9,548 nt of DNA from the NCBI GenBank assembly GCA_016215145.1, contig JACRLA010000244.1, forward strand, positions 1-9,548, in the 5' to 3' direction. Of the stretch, positions 5,409-9,548 are shown piece after piece. Numbering within the stretch: the first letter of the stretch is position 1; each line of letters starts with the position of its first letter. Origin of the DNA: Chloroflexota bacterium. Its GTDB lineage: Bacteria; Chloroflexota; Anaerolineae; Anaerolineales; VGOW01. The notes below the pieces were generated by a model. The model did not search any database, had not been told where the DNA came from, and worked only from the letters and a program-made list of their open reading frames with translations. Made by a program: the position numbers and the translations under genes.

Positions 5409-6149
5409 TCAAGCGCGGCGGCGTTTCAAATCTTGTCGCATCAACGCGAGACTCCCCACCGCAAAAATAATCGCAAACGAGAACCATTGAATGACATAGC
5501 TCCAATGCGAACCTTCGCTTAATTCTAATTCAGGATTTGGCGCGGGGAGTTCATTTGGGTCGGTGGCGGGAAACCGTTCAATATAAAACGATAGGATGGG
5601 ATATGGAATTTGTTTTTGAATCATCGCCATGTCAGTATAGAACCACGTATCGAGTCGCGGGAGTTCGGTGCTCAAGGGCGGGTCGGCGGGGGCGAGGGGA
5701 GCATCCGGTCGGGTTTGGGTTAGACGTATCAAACCAGAGACGGCAACACTCCCGGTCGGTTGGGCGTATTTAGATCGCTTCTCGAATGGAAATGAATCGG
5801 GATACGAAATCCAGCCGCGATCAATTAAGATGGCGTTGGAGCTGTTTTCGATCTTCAATGGGGTGAGGAGGTGGACTCCGGCAACCCCGTTGTAAGTGCG
5901 ATTGCGTAACACCACCTCTTGCGAAAAATCATACACGCCGCTTACGGTGGCGCGGCGGTATTCCAGTGGCGCCGCCTCAATCGCTTCACCGTTGATCGCT
6001 AGTGGCGGCGCGTTGGTTTGGGCGATCACTTTGGCATTGAAATCTTTGCGCTCTTGCAAACGCCCCCATTGCCAAAAGCCAAGGGTGATCATGGCGGATG
6101 CGCCTGTGACGATGAAGACAAACCAAAGAACTTTACGCAGAGTGGGCAT
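5409..6149 (-). CDS. SURF1 family cytochrome c oxidase assembly protein
   Basis: SURF1 proteins help assemble heme-copper (aa3-type) cytochrome oxidase, probably in heme a insertion, so this marks an aerobic respiratory capacity; the oxidase genes are not in the window. The 246 residues show the usual topology: an N-terminal membrane helix (about 7-26) running into LGFWQWGRLQERK (23-35, the family's LGxWQxxR motif), an extracytoplasmic beta-rich domain with EYRRATVSGVYD and ILIDRGWI (RGWI at 111-114), and the C-terminal motif HWSYVIQWFSFA (215-226) in the second membrane helix. A basic LKRRRA tail ends the protein. ATG 6149 is chosen over the TTG directly before it. No strong Shine-Dalgarno is visible. 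The gene is divergent from the GGDEF gene, with a shared 162-base region containing a perfect palindrome. Family call firm. Confidence 0.93.
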   Translation of the reverse strand: MPTLRKVLWFVFIVTGASAMITLGFWQWGRLQERKDFNAKVIAQTNAPPLAINGEAIEAAPLEYRRATVSGVYDFSQEVVLRNRTYNGVAGVHLLTPLKIENSSNAILIDRGWISYPDSFPFEKRSKYAQPTGSVAVSGLIRLTQTRPDAPLAPADPPLSTELPRLDTWFYTDMAMIQKQIPYPILSFYIERFPATDPNELPAPNPELELSEGSHWSYVIQWFSFAIIFAVGSLALMRQDLKRRRA

Positions 6150-6222
6150 CAATTGAGATTGGTGGGTTACCGCGAGAGGCGTATCGGGGAGTTCAGGGTT
6201 AATGAGAGATTTTACCCATGGC

Positions 6223-6239
6223 TTAGAATGTCATTCTAA
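6223..6239. promoter_or_regulatory. Perfect 17-base palindrome, candidate operator
   Basis: TTAGAATG (6223-6230) and CATTCTAA (6232-6239) are exact reverse complements around a single T. The site sits near the middle of the region between the divergent SURF1 (ATG 6149) and GGDEF (ATG 6312) genes, about 75 bases from each start. An 8-1-8 AT-rich palindrome is the size expected for a dimeric repressor and loosely recalls Fur/PerR-type boxes, but the regulator cannot be named. A transcript hairpin is unlikely with a one-base centre. Confidence 0.5.
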
Positions 6240-6299
6240 TTCATTTTATGGATGTGAGAGGACGGTGGGCGACAAAACACGTATAAGTTTGGCTTATCT

Positions 6300-6308
6300 C
6301 CGGAGGAG
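6300..6308 (+). promoter_or_regulatory. Strong Shine-Dalgarno for the GGDEF gene
   Basis: CGGAGGAGA directly precedes the ATG at 6312 and is close to a full anti-16S match. It is by far the best ribosome binding site in the window and fixes this start. Just upstream, ATAAG-tttgg-CTTAT (6282-6296) forms a short inverted repeat that could partly occlude it or act as a binding site. Confidence 0.8.
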
Positions 6309-6311
6309 AGT

Positions 6312-7472
6312 ATGAGCAGTGACTCTTTCAAAAAGCAAATGGTGTCGCTATTCACTGGACACGATGATCCAATTATCTATGACCTTAAGCGCCGAGTCTA
6401 TTTGTGCGCTTTTTGTATTGGGATCATCGTGTTGAGCCTGACGTGGATATTTGAAACTATCCAAAGACGCAATTCTTCACTGGATTATGTTGCCCACCCG
6501 CTCATGGCGTTGTATTTTACAGTGTTCGCTTTCCTCCTCGTGCGCGATAAAAAGCATGTGCGCCTCTTTGAGATTTTCACCTACGTTTTAATCTTCGCTT
6601 ATTTTTTGCTTAAAGTTACCCTCCTCATGAACGATGGCGCCGCCGTGCAGCGCCTATCGGCGTTATCTGTATGGATACCGTTGGTGTATGTGCTGGGCTT
6701 TCTGATCTTCAAGACAAATCACGCGCTGCTAGGCTCGTTGATCTTCTTGGGTTTGATGTTGATCCCCGGCGTCTTCTATGCGCTGCGTCTTGAATACAAC
6801 CCCGAGACTCTGAAAGAGATTGTCGTTTTGGCGCAGTTGTATCTTGTCGGCGGGATCTACATTGTGCTGCTGCTGATGATCTCGCTGCTGCGCGAACACT
6901 ACATGCGTTCGCGCGCCCTTGCCGAGAATATGACTCAACTCGCCAGCATGGATTTTTTGACTCAATCTTATAATCGGCGGCATCTTCAAACCACGTTAGA
7001 CCGAGCCATTGATCGCGCCCGACGTTACGGACGAAATGTGTCGCTGATTATGTTTGATCTTGATCACTTCAAGGACGTCAACGATCACTACGGTCACGCG
7101 GCAGGTGATCAGGCATTGCGCGACGTAGCGGAGATCGTGCGTCAGTGTATTCGTTTGAGTGATGAGTTCGGGCGTTGGGGCGGTGAGGAGTTTCTTATCA
7201 TCACCTTTGAAACCGACCTCGAACAAGCGCAGCGTCTCGCCGAGCGATTGCGTTCGGCATTCGTCCGACATCGCTTTGATAGCGCCGGAGTCATCACGGC
7301 GAGCTTTGGCGTGGCAATGTACCAAAAAGACGAATCGGTAGATCAATTGGTGAAGCGCTCTGACCAAGCGCTTTATTTAGCCAAGTCCAATGGTAGAAAC
7401 CGCGTCGAGGTTGCTGGTATCAATCCCTTGCCTAACCCTATTGGCGAATTGAGCTTCCGTCCTCAAATTTAA
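6312..7472 (+). CDS. Membrane-bound diguanylate cyclase (six-TM sensor plus GGDEF)
   Basis: This makes the second messenger cyclic di-GMP from two GTP. The 386 residues have about six N-terminal membrane helices (roughly 31-49, 60-77, 84-105, 117-134, 138-157, 172-193) and no recognisable extracellular sensor domain. A short linker leads to a complete GGDEF domain (about 205-368): DFLTQSYNRRHL, the metal-binding IMFDLDHFKDVNDHYGH, the signature GGEEF at 290-294, and ITASFGVAMYQ. The inhibitory I-site RxxD is present as Arg281-Leu-Ser-Asp284, five residues before GGEEF, so product feedback inhibition is expected. No EAL or HD-GYP domain is fused. The C-terminal tail (369-386) overlaps the 3' end of lysA on the other strand by 35 bases. 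What the membrane part senses is unknown. Enzymatic call strong. Confidence 0.95.
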   Translation: MSSDSFKKQMVSLFTGHDDPIIYDLKRRVYLCAFCIGIIVLSLTWIFETIQRRNSSLDYVAHPLMALYFTVFAFLLVRDKKHVRLFEIFTYVLIFAYFLLKVTLLMNDGAAVQRLSALSVWIPLVYVLGFLIFKTNHALLGSLIFLGLMLIPGVFYALRLEYNPETLKEIVVLAQLYLVGGIYIVLLLMISLLREHYMRSRALAENMTQLASMDFLTQSYNRRHLQTTLDRAIDRARRYGRNVSLIMFDLDHFKDVNDHYGHAAGDQALRDVAEIVRQCIRLSDEFGRWGGEEFLIITFETDLEQAQRLAERLRSAFVRHRFDSAGVITASFGVAMYQKDESVDQLVKRSDQALYLAKSNGRNRVEVAGINPLPNPIGELSFRPQI

Positions 7473-8685
7473 TTAAATCGTCGAGCGTTTGGCGTTGACG
7501 TATCACGCGATAACGCTCACCCTCCACCAACACTTCGGCCGGCAATGGATGCGAGTTGTAGTTTGACGCCATTGAGAATCCGTAAGCACCGGCATGGGTG
7601 AGGGCAAGCAAATCCCCGCTTTTAAGATTCGGCAATTCACGATCACGCGCCAGAAAATCGGATGACTCGCAAATGGGACCGGCAACATCGTAGGACAAGT
7701 TGCTAACTTGTCCAACTTGTTCTACGGGTAGCACTTGATGATACGCCTCATACAACGCCGGACGAATCAACGTCTGCATCCCGGCGTCCACAATAGCGAT
7801 GCGATCTTTAACGTATTGCACCGTTGTCATCAGCGCGGCAGTGTCGGCGATGATGAATCGCCCCGGCTCCAGATGAAAATTTTTAATCGGCGATTGACTC
7901 AAGCGCTCCACAATCGGCGCGGCGAATGATTCGATGTCGGGCTTTGGATCATCCGCGCGATAGGCTACGGGGAAGCCGCCACCCACATCCAACGCATCTA
8001 TCTCCGCCCCAGCTTGATTCGCCCGCGCAACAAAATCCAGCGCAACCTCAATCGCTTTGAGCGTGGCTTCAGGATTCCCCAATTGTGACCCGATGTGGAT
8101 GTGCGCGCCGCGAATCTTTACATTACTTAATTTCATTCGAGTCATCTTTAACGCCAGACTCACCGGCACGCCGAATTTGCTCGTCGTGTGTCCGGTGCTG
8201 ATGTGGTGATGCGTGGCGGCGTCCACGTCCGGGCGCAGGCGAATGGCGACGACGGCTGAGACGCCGAGGCGGCGCGCCCGTTGGTTGACGCGAATCAATT
8301 CACCTTCCGACTCGACGTTGATCCATCCCACGTTTGATTGAAGCGCAAAATCAATCTCGGATTCTGTTTTGCCCACACCGGCAAAGACGATGCGCTCCGC
8401 GTCGGCGTTGATTTTTAAAACGCGAAAGAGCTCGCCACCCGAGACAATATCAAAGCTCGCGCCTTCGTCTTTGAGAATTTTGAGCAACGACAAATTTGAA
8501 TTTGCCTTAACCGAATAGCAGATCGTCGGGTTGATCTTGGCGAAGGCGTTGACCAGCCGCCGAAAATTTTCGCGCACACGATTTGCCGAATAGACGTAGA
8601 GCGGCGTGCCGAATTCTTGGGCGAGGGTGGTGAGTGCGACGGAGTCGCAATGAAGAGAATTATTTTTATATTGGAAGGGAAACAT
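7438..8685 (-). CDS. lysA: Diaminopimelate decarboxylase
   Basis: This PLP enzyme decarboxylates meso-diaminopimelate to L-lysine, the last step of lysine biosynthesis. The 415 residues show the fold-type III pattern: Lys60 in CYSVKANSN (PLP Schiff base), GGELFRVL (83-90), HIHIGSQ (195-201), DVGGGFPV (233-240), LEPGRFIIA (272-280), CESSDFLARDRELP (339-352, with the inter-subunit cysteine at 339) and GAYGFSMASNYN (366-377). ATG 8685 is chosen because MFPFQYKNNSLHC fits the family start; the frame continues upstream into mutS2 without family similarity. The start lies only 5 bases from a double-hairpin repeat and has no Shine-Dalgarno. Residues 321-332 are encoded exactly by a 36-base palindromic repeat (7690-7725), placed in the variable loop before DVAGPICES. 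It follows mutS2 in the same direction. Call very strong. Confidence 0.97.
   Translation of the reverse strand: MFPFQYKNNSLHCDSVALTTLAQEFGTPLYVYSANRVRENFRRLVNAFAKINPTICYSVKANSNLSLLKILKDEGASFDIVSGGELFRVLKINADAERIVFAGVGKTESEIDFALQSNVGWINVESEGELIRVNQRARRLGVSAVVAIRLRPDVDAATHHHISTGHTTSKFGVPVSLALKMTRMKLSNVKIRGAHIHIGSQLGNPEATLKAIEVALDFVARANQAGAEIDALDVGGGFPVAYRADDPKPDIESFAAPIVERLSQSPIKNFHLEPGRFIIADTAALMTTVQYVKDRIAIVDAGMQTLIRPALYEAYHQVLPVEQVGQVSNLSYDVAGPICESSDFLARDRELPNLKSGDLLALTHAGAYGFSMASNYNSHPLPAEVLVEGERYRVIRQRQTLDDLIKFEDGSSIRQ
7690..7725. repeat. GTAG-headed palindromic repeat inserted in frame in lysA
   Basis: The element has 12-base terminal inverted repeats, GTAGGACAAGTT (7690-7701) and AACTTGTTCTAC (7714-7725), matching at 11 of 12. 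A second perfect stem, GGACAAGTT (7693-7701) with AACTTGTCC (7705-7713) and a 3-base loop, overlaps the first. It begins with GTAG and ends with CTAC. Read on the minus strand it is exactly 12 codons (VEQVGQVSNLSY), with no partial codon at either end. Confidence 0.85.
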
Positions 8686-8690
8686 ATTTT

Positions 8691-8748
8691 GTAGGGGCGA
8701 CTCTTGCGGTCGCCCGATGCATTGGGCAGGGGCGAGCCCTGCCCCTAC
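8691..8748. repeat. Double-hairpin GTAG...CTAC element (BIME-like)
   Basis: The 58-base element starts with GTAG immediately followed by a stem GGGCGAC/GTCGCCC (8695-8701 with 8709-8715). After a short spacer comes a second stem, GGGCAGGG/CCCTGCCC (8724-8731 with 8737-8744), followed immediately by CTAC. It is thus two GTAG-headed hairpins in opposite orientation, the arrangement of enterobacterial BIMEs. The first eight and last eight bases are perfect inverted repeats (GTAGGGGC/GCCCCTAC). It fills the mutS2-lysA gap: its right end supplies the mutS2 TAG stop codon and its left end lies 5 bases from the lysA ATG. Confidence 0.88.
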
Positions 8749-9548
8749 GCAATTGCTAATCTCGCCACCGTCACCCCATCGCCGCCTTCGTTCTCGGCGC
8801 CGTTCTCGTGTGAGGTCACAATGTCGCTGGCGCGCAAGAAGTCGCGCACCGATTGACGCAGCTTGCCCGTGCCTTTGCCGTGAATGATCCGCACCCAAGG
8901 CAGTTGAGCCAGATAAGCCGAATCGAGATAGCGTTCAAGATTAAGCAAACCCTCTTCGACGGTTTGACCGCGCAGATCGATCTCAAGACCGGGGGAGGGG
9001 TGGGTGTTAGAGATTGGAGATTGGAGATTAGAGATTGGGATTTTGGGACTTAGCACTTCCAACTTTTTTTCTTCAATCGTTTGCAAATCATCCAACTTGG
9101 CGCGCAGCCTCATCCGCCCAATTTGCACTTCGGCTTCGGTGGAGGTGAGCGACATCACCGTGCCTTCGGTGCTGAGAGTTGAGAGATACACGAGATCGCC
9201 GAGCCGTATCGGGCGTTTTTTTCCGTCAACAGATGGAACGGATTTAACGGAAGAGGACGAAGGGGATTTCGATTCGATCTCGTCGGTGAGCATTTCGGCG
9301 GATACTTCGATCTCTTTGATCGCTTTTGTCGAGAGTGATGCCGCCTGCAGCTTGCGACGCATCTCCCGCGCCTCTTCCCTTATCTCTTCAATTTCCTTTT
9401 GTGCCTCGGCGCGCGCCGCCTCTAGAATCTTTAATCGTTCATCATTAATCGCGTCGAGCTTTCGGGTCAGTCCGGCTTCGAGCGCCAACGCATCGGCGCG
9501 CACCGCTTCGGCGAGCGCGCGCTCTTTGTGGGCAAGATCATGCTGACG
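8745..9548 (-). CDS. mutS2: MutS2 endonuclease, C-terminal part (N-terminus outside window)
   Basis: MutS2 is an ATPase/nuclease that limits recombination or rescues collided ribosomes in different bacteria. Only the last 267 residues are visible, open at the right edge. They run through a charged coiled coil (RLKILEAARAEAQKEIEEIREEAREMRRKL), a KOW-like segment (PIRLGDLVYLSTLSTEGTVMSLTSTEAEVQIGRMRLRAKLDDL) and a C-terminal Smr domain. The Smr domain has LEIDLRGQTVEEGLLNLERYLD and the nuclease-associated IIHGKGTGKLR. The usual end (GDGVTVARL) is followed by three extra residues, AIA, and a TAG provided by the GTAG...CTAC repeat. Two linkers hold translated repeats: a heptamer array between the KOW-like and Smr parts (9007-9040) and a weaker 9-base array before the KOW-like part (9224-9250). 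lysA follows in the same direction. Call strong. Confidence 0.93.
   Translation of the reverse strand, partial: RQHDLAHKERALAEAVRADALALEAGLTRKLDAINDERLKILEAARAEAQKEIEEIREEAREMRRKLQAASLSTKAIKEIEVSAEMLTDEIESKSPSSSSVKSVPSVDGKKRPIRLGDLVYLSTLSTEGTVMSLTSTEAEVQIGRMRLRAKLDDLQTIEEKKLEVLSPKIPISNLQSPISNTHPSPGLEIDLRGQTVEEGLLNLERYLDSAYLAQLPWVRIIHGKGTGKLRQSVRDFLRASDIVTSHENGAENEGGDGVTVARLAIA
9007..9040. repeat. Heptanucleotide tandem repeat inside mutS2
   Basis: On the plus strand, four consecutive heptamers, TTAGAGA, TTGGAGA, TTGGAGA and TTAGAGA (9007-9034), are followed by a partial TTGGGA. On the coding strand they are read in frame as IPISNLQSPISN, in the linker between the KOW-like and Smr domains. 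No stop codon is created. The array resembles the short heptameric tandem repeats known from cyanobacteria and common between genes in Chloroflexota. Confidence 0.85.

Noticed and set aside
8686..8898. In-frame upstream extension of lysA giving a 486-residue protein
   Set aside because: The extra residues run through the GTAG...CTAC repeat and the out-of-frame mutS2 coding sequence and have no family similarity; MFPFQYKN at 8685 fits the LysA start.
9004..9546. 180-residue plus-strand frame opposite mutS2
   Set aside because: Ser/Ala/Arg-rich mirror of the coiled-coil and linker codons; the minus strand encodes recognisable Smr and KOW-like segments.

Overview
The window looks like a piece of a bacterial chromosome of moderate GC content, most likely from Chloroflexota (Anaerolineae-like). 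This is inferred from the gene mix (split methylmalonyl-CoA mutase, DUF2007, Uma2, SURF1, MutS2, LysA) and from the density of small palindromic and heptamer repeats of a kind common in those genomes. No rRNA, tRNA, CRISPR array or complete transposase is visible.

Region 1 (1-3450, plus strand) is a methylmalonyl-CoA / propionate block. It holds the 3' end of a biotin carboxyl carrier protein, a small SPFH/band-7 membrane protein overlapping it by 4 bases, the large (catalytic, non-B12-binding) subunit of methylmalonyl-CoA mutase, and methylmalonyl-CoA epimerase. Together these suggest propionyl-CoA carboxylation to methylmalonyl-CoA, epimerisation, and rearrangement to succinyl-CoA. The mutase and epimerase genes are separated by a roughly 480-base cassette: a GxxExxY (PD-(D/E)XK-like) gene enclosed by 38-base inverted repeats.

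Region 2 (about 3451-6149, minus strand) reads leftwards. It holds a SURF1 cytochrome-oxidase assembly factor, a Uma2-type nuclease-fold protein, a DUF2007 protein, an unrecognised membrane-anchored protein in an AT-richer stretch, and a truncated HTH antitoxin-like gene. The stretch from about 3480 to 4490 is the most accessory-looking part of the window.

Region 3 (6150-7472) is a divergent intergenic region with a perfect 17-base palindrome. It leads into a six-TM GGDEF diguanylate cyclase with an excellent ribosome binding site, which overlaps tail-to-tail with lysA.

Region 4 (7438-9548, minus strand) has the C-terminal part of MutS2 (Smr domain) followed by lysA (diaminopimelate decarboxylase). 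Repeats have entered coding or boundary positions here. A GTAG-headed palindrome supplies exactly 12 in-frame codons of lysA, a double-hairpin GTAG...CTAC element fills the mutS2-lysA gap and supplies the mutS2 stop codon, and a heptamer array is translated inside the MutS2 linker. With a third GTAG-headed hairpin at 4757-4785, the window shows three unrelated sequences sharing a REP-like architecture. That architecture and the GxxExxY inverted-repeat cassette are the best leads for a less-described mobile system.
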